Assembly: GCA_002315875.1 (NCBI GenBank)
Contig: DCIL01000074.1
Span: 1 to 43,918, forward strand
DNA: 43,918 nt
Source: Verrucomicrobia bacterium UBA1727
Lineage (GTDB): Bacteria > Verrucomicrobiota > Kiritimatiellia > RFP12 > UBA1067
Direction of reading: 5' to 3'
Positions 35,301 through 43,918 of the stretch are shown piece by piece. Positions within the stretch are counted from its first letter, which is position 1, and each line of letters opens with the position of its first letter. The translations under genes were made by a program, and so were the position numbers. The notes under the pieces are model-generated. The model ran no database searches. It was given only the letters and a program-made list of their open reading frames with translations, and had not been told where the DNA came from.

Positions 35301-36215
35301 CGCATTACGCGTCTTCATATCCAGCTCCACAAGCGCCTGCTGCCGAAGACGCTGCTTGTCATTTCGGACGATGTCGCCGGTTCGGGGGGACAGGAACCGG
35401 AAGCGCCGCTGATGCGTTTTGCGCGCGAGCAGGGCGTTGGTTATCGTGACGACTCGATCTTCTGCATGGGACCTGAAACGAATGACTTCGCCCGCGGCGG
35501 TTCGTGGTCCCACAGTCACTGGGCGCGCAACTTCGCGCCGGAGACGCCGGTCGTGCTGGAGGCGGGACACTGGACGATGTGTACTGCGAAGGGGCGTTGG
35601 CTTCCAGAGCGCATCCTGAGCTGCATTGAAGATCATCAGGCGAGCTATTTTTCGATTCACGGCTTCCCTGACGCCTATTATGCGGCGCATCGCGAAATCA
35701 TGAATGCCGCGTCTCGTCGGCTCGGCTATCGCTTCCAGCTCCGCGAGGCGAAGTTCCCTGCGGTCGTGCGGACGGATGAGCCGATCACGATCGAGTCTAC
35801 CTGGGTGAATGCTGGTGTGGCGATTCTCCACCCTGGTGCGCGACTTTCCTGGTCGCTTGTGGACGCGAACGGGGCGGTGGCGTGGAGCGTTACCGATGCC
35901 ACCTTCAATTTCCGCGACCTGAAGCCCACGCTGGGCGGTGTGGAGTGTCCGGTCCGTCTCAGTTCGCGCTGCCGTTTCGGACGCACGGTCGAGAATCCTC
36001 CGCACGATCCGGTCATCACCGCGGCGCGCGCGGCGGGTTTCGATCCCGGCCACGAATACGTGATGCTCAAGCCGGGCGTCTATGATCTTTGCGTCAGTGT
36101 CGGTTCGAAGCAAGGCACGCCCGAAATCGCGCTGCCCCTCGCCAACGAAATCGGCTCAACCCGTCGCTACTGCCTTTCCAAGCTATCCGTCCTCCCCGCG
36201 AACATGAACAAATGA
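32343..36215 (+). CDS. Bifunctional-looking fusion: GH78-like rhamnosidase plus C-terminal TIM-barrel glycosidase
   Basis: A 1290-aa secreted protein (signal peptide MKNLMMVFALAMALAGNSFA). Residues about 25-800 are GH78-like: N-terminal beta-sandwiches, then FTDCPSRERAGWNCDAFF with D420, E425 and D432, then GTLWE (E711) and SCNHGFAS, so all main catalytic positions are kept. A new domain starts at VNPDMGFVCYH (N814): FRLLWSELEPTEGDYRFD, LAFRVICC, SFGMYGEGHTG (E971) and VVLEAGHWTM (E1073), like the DUF4832-type TIM barrel, with two Glu in acid/base and nucleophile positions. A C-terminal beta-sandwich follows. I know of no characterised enzyme with this pairing. The frame is continuous across the junction. 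Confidence 0.85.
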   Translation: MKNLMMVFALAMALAGNSFAGSEDVVKFAAAESVWPQGLEKEMNTLVSFRAPFALKAGEKAELKLAAWYSYRVKVNGKFVAFGPARGPKGFFRPDVLDLTPFAGAGENSVKIEVAGYNVPNFYLMEQPPFVKAELVVNGQVRASTKVKGSEFVASLEPRVKKVPRYSFQRPFAEVYRLPGAPSPSALALAPAPEPTLIPRRAPYPRYEMNPRMEVISFAKVRVDEKVKTHSDRSLTLPGNSKVFKGYKLDELEENLCFLAQRLVSSDRRTATAADKARTSFALSAGNCAVFDNGLCDTGFPGLRVEVKTPGRLVLQFDEVIAPNGEARGICRYWDCCNAIQWDFDKPGIYEVDSFEPYTMRYAQIDVVSGDMVVSAPRFRSYKNPTAAEAEFRASDSDLVKIFNAAKETFRQNAVDVFTDCPSRERAGWNCDAFFTSPVSTMLTGNGDLEKLFVENLALPPSFDYIPDGALPMCYPADFPDGGFIPNWAMWFVLQTEEYLRRTGDRAMVERLRPRFEKLLAWLWRYRNSDGLLEKLPGWVFVEWSRCNKLVQDVNYPSNMTFADMLEALDRMYGRADLAAEAKRIRAEVLRQSWTGKWFCDNAVRQKDGTLKLSGECTETCQYYAFFHRIATPESHPELWKTMLTDFGPQRYDPNDRKKLLKYPEIWPSNAFIGNYLRLKLLEREGLGAQILNETKGYFMYMVNRTGTLWENDTTCASCNHGFASYAAVLLVRSVLGLDVDLASKTVTVRETDAKLDFCGVTLPAGNGKIVFDRVLRNGKYETTCKLPEGWRLVRREGDKVVVRPSDTSAALVNPDMGFVCYHMAGRMWAYGSKLESGDTLDWFPGVSTVYFRLLWSELEPTEGDYRFDILDRVAQNWIAKGKKLAFRVICCNQTANACPDYVREAGAKGVWFQYKGHGVPKDFPKRWEPVYDDPIFLAKYEKFMRAFADRYDGDPNVAFVDVGSFGMYGEGHTGNTQKLNKQETDRITRLHIQLHKRLLPKTLLVISDDVAGSGGQEPEAPLMRFAREQGVGYRDDSIFCMGPETNDFARGGSWSHSHWARNFAPETPVVLEAGHWTMCTAKGRWLPERILSCIEDHQASYFSIHGFPDAYYAAHREIMNAASRRLGYRFQLREAKFPAVVRTDEPITIESTWVNAGVAILHPGARLSWSLVDANGAVAWSVTDATFNFRDLKPTLGGVECPVRLSSRCRFGRTVENPPHDPVITAARAAGFDPGHEYVMLKPGVYDLCVSVGSKQGTPEIALPLANEIGSTRRYCLSKLSVLPANMNK

Positions 36216-36222
36216 CTGCACT

Positions 36223-37266
36223 ATGAAGCGGCTTGAATATGCTGATTACGCCAAGGCGGTGGCGATTTTCCTTGTAGTGCTGGGGCATACGCATCCTGGT
36301 TATCTTCCTGGTAAGGACTGGTTGTATCTCGATGTCTGCTATGCCTTCCACATGCCGCTGTTCTTCGTTATTTCCGGATTCTTCACCAAGGCGAAGGATC
36401 ATTATTCGTTTGACAGCTGGCGGACTTTCCTCAAGCACAATTTCCTTGCGCTGATGGTGCCATATTTCATCTGGGGAATCGTCTACATGCCGTTCTCCTA
36501 TGCGAATCTCGGGCGTCTGACATACGGCTCGTGGATGCAGTTGAGGGGAATCGGTACGCTGACTTCGCTCTGGTTTCTGCCGACGCTGTTCGTCGGACGT
36601 GTCGCCTGCGAAGCGGTTCATGCGCTGGCGTGGAAGCTGAAGGCGTCCGACCGAATCCTCTCCTTGCTGTCCGTTCCCGTGTTCTTCGTGCTCGGTTTCC
36701 TGCTGCCGCATCATAACGATTTCGCCACCGGCTGGGGCAATGTCTGGCAGTACGATATCGGTCTCATGGCGGCCGGTTACATGATGCTCGGCGTGTTGTC
36801 TCGTCCGCTATTCGATCGCCTTTCGAGTGCGAAGCTCGGCTGGATTGCCTTGGTTTTCGTCGTGTCTCTGGGACTGTTCACGGTCGGCTTCTGGTCGGAG
36901 CGTCCGCTTCTTAAGGTCGGCAGTGACATCATGATGCAGATGTGCAACGCCGACTATGGTCCGTGGACGTGGTGCCTTGCCAATGCCATCACTGGCTGCA
37001 CGATGGCGATGGCGTTCGCAATCTTCGTGTGGAGGCTTCTGCCTGGCAATCGGTTCTGGCTCTTCGTCGGTGCGAATACGCTGGGTGTTTTCGTAATTCA
37101 CAAGCCGATCCTCTGGGACCTCGTGAAGTTGTCCGAGCATTTCGGACTGTCGGCGGACGATCTTCTCACCGCATTGCCTGCGACCTGCCTGGCCTTCGTC
37201 CTTTCGATCGGAATCGTGACCTTGCTACTTAAATACGTTCCGCAGGTCTTCGGCAAGAAGCTGTGA
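36223..37266 (+). CDS. Acyltransferase family membrane protein (fucose 4-O-acetylase-like)
   Basis: A 347-aa protein with about ten membrane helices. YADYAKAVAIFLVVLGHTHPG carries the conserved A-x-x-x-V-x-x-H motif, and MPLFFVISGFFTKAK follows, as in COG3594/PF01757 O-acetyltransferases that modify surface sugars. The ATG is 7 bases after the GH78 fusion stop without a ribosome binding site, so coupling is likely. It resembles the acyltransferase at 16030-17082 only at family level. Confidence 0.88.
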   Translation: MKRLEYADYAKAVAIFLVVLGHTHPGYLPGKDWLYLDVCYAFHMPLFFVISGFFTKAKDHYSFDSWRTFLKHNFLALMVPYFIWGIVYMPFSYANLGRLTYGSWMQLRGIGTLTSLWFLPTLFVGRVACEAVHALAWKLKASDRILSLLSVPVFFVLGFLLPHHNDFATGWGNVWQYDIGLMAAGYMMLGVLSRPLFDRLSSAKLGWIALVFVVSLGLFTVGFWSERPLLKVGSDIMMQMCNADYGPWTWCLANAITGCTMAMAFAIFVWRLLPGNRFWLFVGANTLGVFVIHKPILWDLVKLSEHFGLSADDLLTALPATCLAFVLSIGIVTLLLKYVPQVFGKKL

Positions 37267-37382
37267 CGAACAAATCCGCCCGCCGTCATCGACTGTCCGC
37301 TTTCCCGATGAACCTTAGCGATCTGATTGTTTCGCTGAAGAATTTTGGTTTCCTTATGGATGCAGAAGGTAATCGGTTTGGA

Positions 37383-37412
37383 TTGACCTTGTAGCGTGGG
37401 GTGTGATATAAT
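37383..37412 (+). promoter_or_regulatory. Promoter of the second giant LamG gene
   Basis: TTGACC (37383-37388), an 18-base spacer ending in TGA, then TATAAT (37407-37412). The leader to ATG 37448 is about 28 bases with only a weak AGAAGA before the start. Upstream, 37267-37382 holds nothing I can identify. Confidence 0.78.
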
Positions 37413-37447
37413 TCGCCCAAACTGAAAGTATAAGAAGAATCCAGATT

Positions 37448-40400
37448 ATGCGTAAGCTCGTTTTGTTTGCCGCGGTGGCGGCGGTTGGCGTTGTCTTTGC
37501 TGCTGACGAGAAGTTTCCGAACTTCATCGGCACTACGAGCAAGGAGCTCACGCTGGCGACTAACTGGGACACCGGCAAGGTGCCGGACGCGGACGCCGTC
37601 GCGACGATCTCGCAAACTGCCTCGTCCACCTACACCATTGCCGCGGACACGATTTTCGCGGTCAAGGGCATCCGGCTGGACGGCTCGACTGGCCATATCA
37701 CACTCTCCGGCTCGGGCTCGCTGACCGTCGGCTCGGAAGGCGTGAGCATCCTGGTGAGAGGTGACGGCTCTCGCAAGCTGAGCGTGCAGGTTCCGGTCAC
37801 GATTGCCGCGAATCAGATCTGGAATCTCGCTACCAACAGCTTAGCGACCACCAAGGCATTCACCGGCACTTACGATCTCGCGTTCTCCAACATCACGGCT
37901 GCCACTCATTCAATGGCTCCGAATTATGGCGGCAAGATGTTGTATCTCAGTTCTAAAAACGGTGCGGCTGTCGATTTCACCGGATCGACCAGGTGGTGCG
38001 AAAGGGCGTATTTCAAGTCGTGCAAGGTGAGCATAAACGGGTCTGGCGAGTATGATTGGTCCGACATTTTCCCCGGTGGTGAACAGATCGTGCTCAAGAA
38101 TTGGGGCAGCAGCGGACTCAGGGCTCCGTATGTCGCCGGATCAACTTTGAATTTCAAGCCCGGCGATAATCTCTATGCCGAAGGCGACGGACATAATATC
38201 GGTCCCGGAACCTTTAACATGACCGGCGGCTATATTTACAGGGACGGCCTGGTCACCATACCGAGCAAGACCCGCATCTACATTTCCGGCAATGCGGGCA
38301 TGTACTACAATTACGGTATGATGTTGGCGAGCGGCGCGTCCGATGAGTCCGCGTTCTCTGCGCAGGTCATTCAGTCCGGAGGAGCTGTCACTAACAAAAA
38401 CCTCCTTCAGATCGGCGGCCGCGGCGGCGCGGCGGGGGCGATTGGCGAATATCGCGTGGACGGCGGATTTATGAGGGCCTCGACTTTGAACGCTAATTCC
38501 TGGGATAATGGCGTTATTTTGGTTTCGTCGCGAGGTGGCAATGTCTTGACAGATCCGTGCGTCGGCGTGCTCACTCAACGCGGTGGTACGATTGAAACCA
38601 GCGGCATCAGCTTGGGCAGCCGTCAGGAAGATTGGGGTGATGGTCCTCCCAATGGGCTTACCAATGCCTTTGCTATGGTTTCAATCGAGGGCGGCACCTT
38701 CAACCTCGGCCGCATGGCGATAATTACGAACCGTACCTGGAACGTAAGGAAGTCCGGCTCAACCCTTGTCGAGTGTCCGTGGGCGGAAAGCCGCTATCGC
38801 TTCCGCCTTTCCGGTGGCAAGTTTGTGCCGTACTATCTGGCTGGCAACGTCACCTCCTTGTATCAGAACTTCCAGTGGGACTTCCCACCGGCGGGCGACT
38901 CGTGTGCGACGGTCGACTGCAGCCAGGTGACCTTCAGGCAAGGCGCCCCGATTAGCGGCGAAGGCTGTTTTGTGAAAACCGGCAACAAGAATGGATACTT
39001 TACCGACCTTTCTCGCTTTACTGGCAAGTTCGTCCTCGCCGGTGGCACCAACTCGATCGCCGGCATCACCATTCCCACCGGCAAGTACGACACGGGCTGC
39101 ATGATCTTCCGTGCGGACGATGCCGCGGAAGGTAAGGCGGAGGGCGATGAGGTTGCGAGCTGGACGGATTCGACGGGCACGAAGTCCGCAACCACGCTCA
39201 GCGGCGTCTATTCGCCCGCGACCAACTGCTGCTTGAATCCGACGGTCAAGCTCAACGACTTCAACGGCCACGCGGGACTTAATTTCGCCGTCAGCGGAGC
39301 GAAGGTTACGGCGCTCGCGCTTCCGACAGCTGACAATCCGCTCGTCGGTTGCAATGATTTTACGGTCGCCGTCGTCTTCAAGACCACGTTGCACGGTGCG
39401 TGCGGTTCGTCATCGGATTATGAGTACGCGTATTCCACCGGCATTCTCGGCACCTCGGTAACGTATGGCAACAACGGTATGGGCATCTCGATTTCGGGTG
39501 AAAATGGCGAAGTCGATTTCGCCCTTGCTGGACGCAGCTTCGACAGCAATCAGTCAGGGGTCGGTGGCGCGGATAAGTTCACTCGCACCAGGTCGGCGCC
39601 TTATCGCTGCAATGACGGCAAAGTTCATGTTTTCGTTTACTCGTCTTCGGGACAATTGGTCACTTCCTCCCTTGACGGATGGTGTGACGAGCGTAATCGC
39701 GGCATGTTGGATACGACGAAGAAATATCTGATCGGGTGCAAACAGCTTAGTACCACGACCATCACCGCGCCGTTCATGATCGGCGTCATAAACTCTCAGG
39801 TTTGGAATCTTGACGGCAAGGCGACTCCCAATCGCGGCTTCAGAGGTACGATGGCGGAAATCCGCATCTATCCGAATCGCTTCATGACCACGAGCGAGAT
39901 GAATGCGCTCGCCTACGAGCTCAATCAGAAGTACAATCCTGAAGCGAAGAATGCGGACGGTTTCATGCGCTTTGCGAATCGCGGTGTGTGCGGAACCTGG
40001 GCCGACGTCAAGGACGCGGCAGTGGCGCTGCCCGCTGGCGCGGTCGAGTTCAATGCGTCTTCGGCGACGGTTGCCGCGGGTTCCGAGGTGACATCGCTGC
40101 CCGCGACGAGCGGATCGCTCACGGCGACTGCGTCCGTCGGTGGCGGCGAGAAGGGTCCGACGCTCGTGAAGGACGGCCCCGCGGGCAAGGCGTTCCTGCG
40201 CTTCAAGGCTGCGGACAAGACCGCGCTCGGCATTGCGTCCGGATCCTCGCCGATTAGCGGCAAGAGTAGCTTCGCGGTTGCGGTCGTCTTCCGCACGCAC
40301 ACCGACGGCATAGCGACCAATCTCTATCGCGAGGGACGCGGACTCGTCTCGACCGTCCAGAATGCATCCGGCGTCGAAGACATGGCGATTGCCCTGCAGG

Positions 40401-41257
40401 GCGCTGGCACCTTCAAGTGCGGCATCGGGTCCGCCCCTGGCGGGGCGACGGTCTTCTCGCGCAAGCCGTGCATGCTCAATGACGGACAGGTCCACGTCGT
40501 GATTCTGAACCTGGATATGAACAACAAGCTGCTCACCCAGATGGTGGATGGCCTGCCGCAGTACAAGAAGGTCGAGACGACCAATGCCCGCGGCAATTAT
40601 GATTTGCTTATCGGTTCGCTCTGCAAGGATAAGGACTGGTGCTACTATACCGGTGATATCGGAGCGGTGGCGATCTGGGACAAGGCGCTCACTCGTGCGG
40701 AGATTGATCAGGTAACGACTCATTACGCGCAGGAGTACTCGTTCTATCCGCTCGCGAAGGGACTCTTCACGGAGGCCAATCTCACTGAGCGCGGCATTGC
40801 CGCAAAGGAAATCGTAGTCGAGGATGGCGCTGCGCTGATCCTTGCCGAGTCCGCGGCTTCTCCGTTCACGCTTAAGTCCTATCAGACGGTGACGGGCGAT
40901 GGCAGGGTCTTCGGTTCGGTCCGCTGGGGTGAGAACGCGGTCTATGATACCGATGCCGCGGCGAAGGACATCGATGACGTGCAGCTCGCGAGCGCGAAAC
41001 TCAAGTTCGCCGCGGGTTCGCTGCCTTTCGAGAACGCGAAGATCTCGTCCATTTCCGGCTCGATGAAGCTCGACGTGAGCGCGGTGATGACTGGCTCGCC
41101 CGCGCTTCGGACGACGCTGATGAATGTCGCGCCCGGGGTGGTCAAGGACGGAACGACCTTTGAAATCATTGGCGGCCCGATGTCCTCCCGTGCCTATTAC
41201 GACAACGGTAAGCTCATTCTTCACTCCCCCCGCGGCAGCGTGATCTTGCTGAGATAA
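37448..41257 (+). CDS. Giant secreted beta-helix/LamG-like surface protein (paralogue)
   Basis: A 1269-aa protein with a signal peptide (MRKLVLFAAVAAVGVVFA). Residues about 20-540 are repetitive beta-rich sequence (LSGSGSLTVGSEGVSI; YIYRDGLVTIPSKTRIYISG). Two LamG-like domains follow, about 548-831 (GCMIFRADD ... MAEIRIYPNRFMTTSEM) and 865-1098 (SRKPCMLNDGQVHV, YTGDIGAVAIWDKALTRAE). A beta-rich tail ends in SPRGSVILLR. Domain order, spacing and terminal motif match the protein at 7485-11183, so they are paralogues. Probably a surface glycan-binding or adhesion protein; no catalytic motif is seen. Confidence 0.85.
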   Translation: MRKLVLFAAVAAVGVVFAADEKFPNFIGTTSKELTLATNWDTGKVPDADAVATISQTASSTYTIAADTIFAVKGIRLDGSTGHITLSGSGSLTVGSEGVSILVRGDGSRKLSVQVPVTIAANQIWNLATNSLATTKAFTGTYDLAFSNITAATHSMAPNYGGKMLYLSSKNGAAVDFTGSTRWCERAYFKSCKVSINGSGEYDWSDIFPGGEQIVLKNWGSSGLRAPYVAGSTLNFKPGDNLYAEGDGHNIGPGTFNMTGGYIYRDGLVTIPSKTRIYISGNAGMYYNYGMMLASGASDESAFSAQVIQSGGAVTNKNLLQIGGRGGAAGAIGEYRVDGGFMRASTLNANSWDNGVILVSSRGGNVLTDPCVGVLTQRGGTIETSGISLGSRQEDWGDGPPNGLTNAFAMVSIEGGTFNLGRMAIITNRTWNVRKSGSTLVECPWAESRYRFRLSGGKFVPYYLAGNVTSLYQNFQWDFPPAGDSCATVDCSQVTFRQGAPISGEGCFVKTGNKNGYFTDLSRFTGKFVLAGGTNSIAGITIPTGKYDTGCMIFRADDAAEGKAEGDEVASWTDSTGTKSATTLSGVYSPATNCCLNPTVKLNDFNGHAGLNFAVSGAKVTALALPTADNPLVGCNDFTVAVVFKTTLHGACGSSSDYEYAYSTGILGTSVTYGNNGMGISISGENGEVDFALAGRSFDSNQSGVGGADKFTRTRSAPYRCNDGKVHVFVYSSSGQLVTSSLDGWCDERNRGMLDTTKKYLIGCKQLSTTTITAPFMIGVINSQVWNLDGKATPNRGFRGTMAEIRIYPNRFMTTSEMNALAYELNQKYNPEAKNADGFMRFANRGVCGTWADVKDAAVALPAGAVEFNASSATVAAGSEVTSLPATSGSLTATASVGGGEKGPTLVKDGPAGKAFLRFKAADKTALGIASGSSPISGKSSFAVAVVFRTHTDGIATNLYREGRGLVSTVQNASGVEDMAIALQGAGTFKCGIGSAPGGATVFSRKPCMLNDGQVHVVILNLDMNNKLLTQMVDGLPQYKKVETTNARGNYDLLIGSLCKDKDWCYYTGDIGAVAIWDKALTRAEIDQVTTHYAQEYSFYPLAKGLFTEANLTERGIAAKEIVVEDGAALILAESAASPFTLKSYQTVTGDGRVFGSVRWGENAVYDTDAAAKDIDDVQLASAKLKFAAGSLPFENAKISSISGSMKLDVSAVMTGSPALRTTLMNVAPGVVKDGTTFEIIGGPMSSRAYYDNGKLILHSPRGSVILLR

Positions 41258-41271
41258 CCTAATCTTTTCTA

Positions 41272-41481
41272 ATGACTGACGTTTCGGACATTCTTTCAAT
41301 TGCAGAACCTAATGATGCGTTAATTGAGCTGAGCGCTTGGCTTCGATGCGAGCGACAGCGGCAACGGTTCACTCAGTCAATGCTTGCACGTCGCAGTGGC
41401 GTGCCGGCGTCCACGATTTCGCGGCTGGAGCAGACCGGCCTTGCGTCCACCGATGCGCTTTTCCTCAGAAATTTGATATAA
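41272..41481 (+). CDS. Short XRE/HipB-type helix-turn-helix protein, probably truncated
   Basis: 69 aa with a clear HTH: LRCERQRQRFTQSMLARRSGVPASTISRLEQTGLASTDALFLRNL, including the recognition-helix pattern Q-x-x-L-A-x-x-S-G-V-x-x-x-T-I-S-R-L-E. It stops right after the fifth helix, where family members normally continue. Its stop TAA is part of the -10 box TATAAT of the next gene. No toxin partner lies beside it. It is either a minimal repressor that could act on that promoter or a fragment of a toxin-antitoxin gene. Confidence 0.7.
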   Translation: MTDVSDILSIAEPNDALIELSAWLRCERQRQRFTQSMLARRSGVPASTISRLEQTGLASTDALFLRNLI

Positions 41482-41482
41482 T
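41474..41482 (+). promoter_or_regulatory. Extended -10 promoter TGATATAAT
   Basis: TATAAT at 41477-41482 with TG one base upstream, inside the last codons of the HTH gene, and no good -35. AGAGAGGGG at 41496-41505 gives a normal ribosome binding site for ATG 41514. Confidence 0.65.
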
Positions 41483-41513
41483 ACCGAGCCTAATTAAGAG
41501 AGGGGCTGTGAGT

Positions 41514-43918
41514 ATGTTGAAATATTTTGTGTTACTGGCGGTGGCGCTTGTGTCATCGGCGGTCATGGCCGAGGAGATTATTGGCGGGCTCGGGGATTAT
41601 CCGGCGGTGTCGGTAGAGACCGGCGAGAAGTTGACGTAAAGCGATCCGGTGGCGATTTCGCCGGCGCTGGACGGACTATCTAAGACCGGCGGCGGCGAGT
41701 ACGTGTTGCCGTCCGACAAGGTGGTGTTTGCTGATAAGTTCAAGCTCAAGACCGGGGACGGAACGAGTGAATATCGCTTTACCGGTACTTCTGGAGCGAT
41801 CGACTACCCGATGCCGTCCGTCATGTCCAATGCCGCGTTCTGGGTCGATGCTTCGCTTGCGGGTGCGATCGCAACTACAGTGACGACCAACATCACCGAT
41901 AATGGGGACGGCACCGCCACCACCAACTTCATAACCAATGCCGAGACCTGGTATGACGTGCGCGATGTCGATGCCGTCGTTGCCGGCGGAGCGGGTGTCT
42001 ATACCCGCGCAACCGCGAGCCGCTATTTGCTTTTCGGGGACAACAACGAGACGCGCGTGCCGTCCGTCGTCACCGTTCAGGGACGCAAGGCGGTCAGTTT
42101 CGGTTGCGCCCGTACGGGACGCTACATGATGTGGCGCAGTCCCAGTGGTGGCACTAACCGCGTCAATTCAATTATGCATCTCTTCGCGGTCAACTGCATC
42201 TCCAATACCTGGGGATACATTCTCGGTTCCCATCAGACCGGTACCGAGAACTGTGCGCCTGGCTCCAGCACTTACAGCAATCCCGCTTCTTTGGCCGCGG
42301 ATCCGCTCTGGGGTAAGTGCAATAAGGCGATTCTCGCCGGACGGACTTTCCAGAACGGGGTGCTGGTGGACGGCACCACCTGCAAGGCGAAGATCGGTTA
42401 CCATCTTCTGGAGTTCGATACACTCGGTGGAATAGTTGACGGCACCGATTGTTTCTTCAATGACCGTGATTACGAAGACACAAGTAACAATGCCTCGAAG
42501 ATCGGCGGCAACCGCGTGGGTGGCGACTATCTTTCGGAAGTGCTCGTGTTCACCAATCGCCTTACCGAGACCCAGCGCATGCAGATCGAGACCTATCTCA
42601 TGTGCAAGTGGCAATTGAATCATTCCGATTCCGCCGATGTTACGCTTCTCGCCACGTCCGGAACCGTGTCCAGCGTTTCCGCCGCGGCTGGAGTCGATTT
42701 CGATGTCTCGGCCATCGGTGCCGGTGCGATCAACATCGGCAGCAGCGCGGTGCGGTTTCTCCAGCCGATGCAAGACGATCGCCTCGTCATCGCCACGAAG
42801 CCGGTGACGCCGCTCGGAAGTTTTCAGAATCGCTATCCGAAAGTGACTTCGGTCGCCGCTGCCGGCAAGAGGTTTAACGGATCGGTTCGCCTTGAAGGCA
42901 CTCATTATGTGAATACTCCGGTGGCGCTTTCCGTCCATGCCGGTGAAGTCGTGACCGCGGCGAATGCGATTTCAGGTACGGCGGTTACGGTTGCGTCCGG
43001 CGAGGCTGGAAAGATCGTCAAGCGGGGACTTTCTTCAGTTTCGTTGTCAAAGGTTCCGTCGGATGCTAACATTCTCGCGGTTGAGAAGGGAACCCTGCGC
43101 CTTGTTGCTCCAGGCAAGGACGATGACAAGGTCGGATCCTCGATCGGAACCGAGGCCTACATTCCCAACGCCGACTTCGAGGACGACGATGTCGAGTACG
43201 ATGAACATGGATACTGCTCGCTCCCTGTCGGCACGACCAAGAACGGATGGACGGGAGCTGGAACCTGGGCATGGGACAGCTACGCCGGCTATTCAAAACT
43301 CAAGGATAATGGCACGCCTGGAACGTATAGCAGTTATGGGTTCAATCTTCCCAAGCCGCATGGTGGAAAGTGCCAGCTCAATGTGCAGTATAAGATGTCG
43401 GCATACGCGACGATTACCGTTTACAAGAGCGGTGTCTATGAGCTTGGGTTCTGGTGCGGACACAGTAATTGGGAATCTTCAAAGCAACTTCATTTCGATA
43501 TCAAGATCGGCGTTGATAAGGATCATCTCACCACCATCGGCAAGGTCATTTCGTATGGCGATAAGTCCTATAAGGAATACAATCTCTTGACGCCTAAACT
43601 TGAGCCTGGCGAATATCAGCTTTGGCTTAGCAATAACAACAAGGGCGCGACCGCGGCGGTGTTCGATGACTTCAAGATGGTCTGTGTGGCGGATGATGTG
43701 GACGAATCGAATCTGCTGACTAACGGCGATTTCGAGGACTTCACTCGTCCCCTCGCCTCGATGTCCTTCAGTGAAGCCGCGCTCGGCAATACCTCGTCGG
43801 GATGGACCTTTACTCAAGCTGATGACTATGCGAGTGGTACGCCGAATGTCGCCCTCGTCACGCCTTTTGCGATTTCGACCGCAGAGGCGCTATATTGGGC
43901 TCTTCCCGCGTTTTGGGA
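41514..43918 (+). pseudogene. Large secreted LamG-like protein interrupted by one in-frame TAA; runs off the window
   Basis: ATG 41514, 8 bases after AGAGAGGGG, gives a signal peptide (MLKYFVLLAVALVSSAVMA) and about 22 more residues up to ...VETGEKLT, then TAA at 41637-41639. The same frame continues with S-D-P-V-A-I-S-P-A-L and stays open for about 2280 bases to the window end. It encodes a LamG-like domain (AAFWVDASLAG ... GGDYLSEVLVFTNRLTETQ) and a jelly-roll module starting IPNADFEDDD, with a second NGDFEDF beginning near the end. A single-base change such as TAC to TAA would explain the stop. Whether it is a pseudogene, a sequencing error or a phase-like variant cannot be decided here. 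The 3' end lies beyond the window. Confidence 0.75.

Noticed and set aside
32895..36113. Long open frame on the - strand opposite the GH78 fusion
   Set aside because: Same cause: antisense shadow of a GC-rich gene, with no recognisable domain and no start signal.
41637..41639. Recoding of TAA (readthrough or altered genetic code)
   Set aside because: TAA ends rpsE, rplO, prmA and other genes normally in this window, and no recoding structure is evident after the codon.

Overview
The window reads as a piece of an anaerobic, polysaccharide-degrading bacterium, most likely a PVC-superphylum member (Kiritimatiellota/Verrucomicrobiota-like). This is inferred, not proven. The grounds are a ribosomal cluster in which rplO follows rpsE with no rpmD (L30), many secreted glycoside hydrolases, giant secreted beta-helix/LamG-type proteins, a Tat-lipoprotein sugar isomerase and a glycyl radical enzyme. 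Every credible gene lies on the + strand. Stop codons TAA, TGA and TAG are all used normally.

Layout. 1-1645: end of a ribosomal operon (rpsE 3' end, rplO, an unrecognised basic 69-aa protein, prmA). 1658-5790: two glycoside hydrolases (GH78 rhamnosidase-type, GH36-type). 5864-7456: AAA-ATPase/PD-(D/E)XK protein with its own near-leaderless promoter. 7485-11183: first giant secreted LamG/beta-helix protein. 11215-14716: Gfo/Idh/MocA and MDR oxidoreductases, a four-helix-bundle gene bracketed by inverted hexamer arrays, and a PIG3-type quinone oxidoreductase. 14730-17082: secreted TIM-barrel protein and an acyltransferase. 17068-17351: a 284-bp foldback element with terminal inverted repeats and 12-bp flanking direct repeats. 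17381-19500: an 87-aa remnant-like secreted ORF, a YbgC-type thioesterase, a DRTGG protein and a CBS/ATPase regulator. 19516-26159: glycyl radical enzyme with a signal peptide, GH2 enzyme, Asp-box propeller/SGNH fusion. 26190-29345: repeat-rich accessory island with a DUF1016 (YhcG-type) nuclease and a DUF4143-type ATPase. 29346-37266: Tat-lipoprotein isomerase, SUMF1-like protein, GH28, a 1290-aa GH78 plus second-TIM-barrel fusion, acyltransferase. 37448-43918: second LamG giant, a short XRE-like HTH, and a third large secreted protein interrupted by one in-frame stop and running off the window.

How the genes fit together. The two GH78-like enzymes, GH28, GH36, GH2, Asp-box/SGNH protein and the other TIM barrels suggest stepwise removal of rhamnose, galacturonic acid, galactose and acyl groups from pectin- or mucilage-like glycans. 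The isomerase and the Gfo/Idh/MDR pair could process released sugars. The glycyl radical enzyme sits between the regulator pair and the GH2 gene, and its apparent export signal is the most puzzling protein feature here. The strongest nucleotide-level signals are the foldback element at 17068-17351, three palindromes inside the DUF1016 coding sequence, the inverted hexamer arrays around the four-helix-bundle gene, and a shared extended -10 promoter (TGnTATAAT) used by eight transcription units, some of them leaderless.
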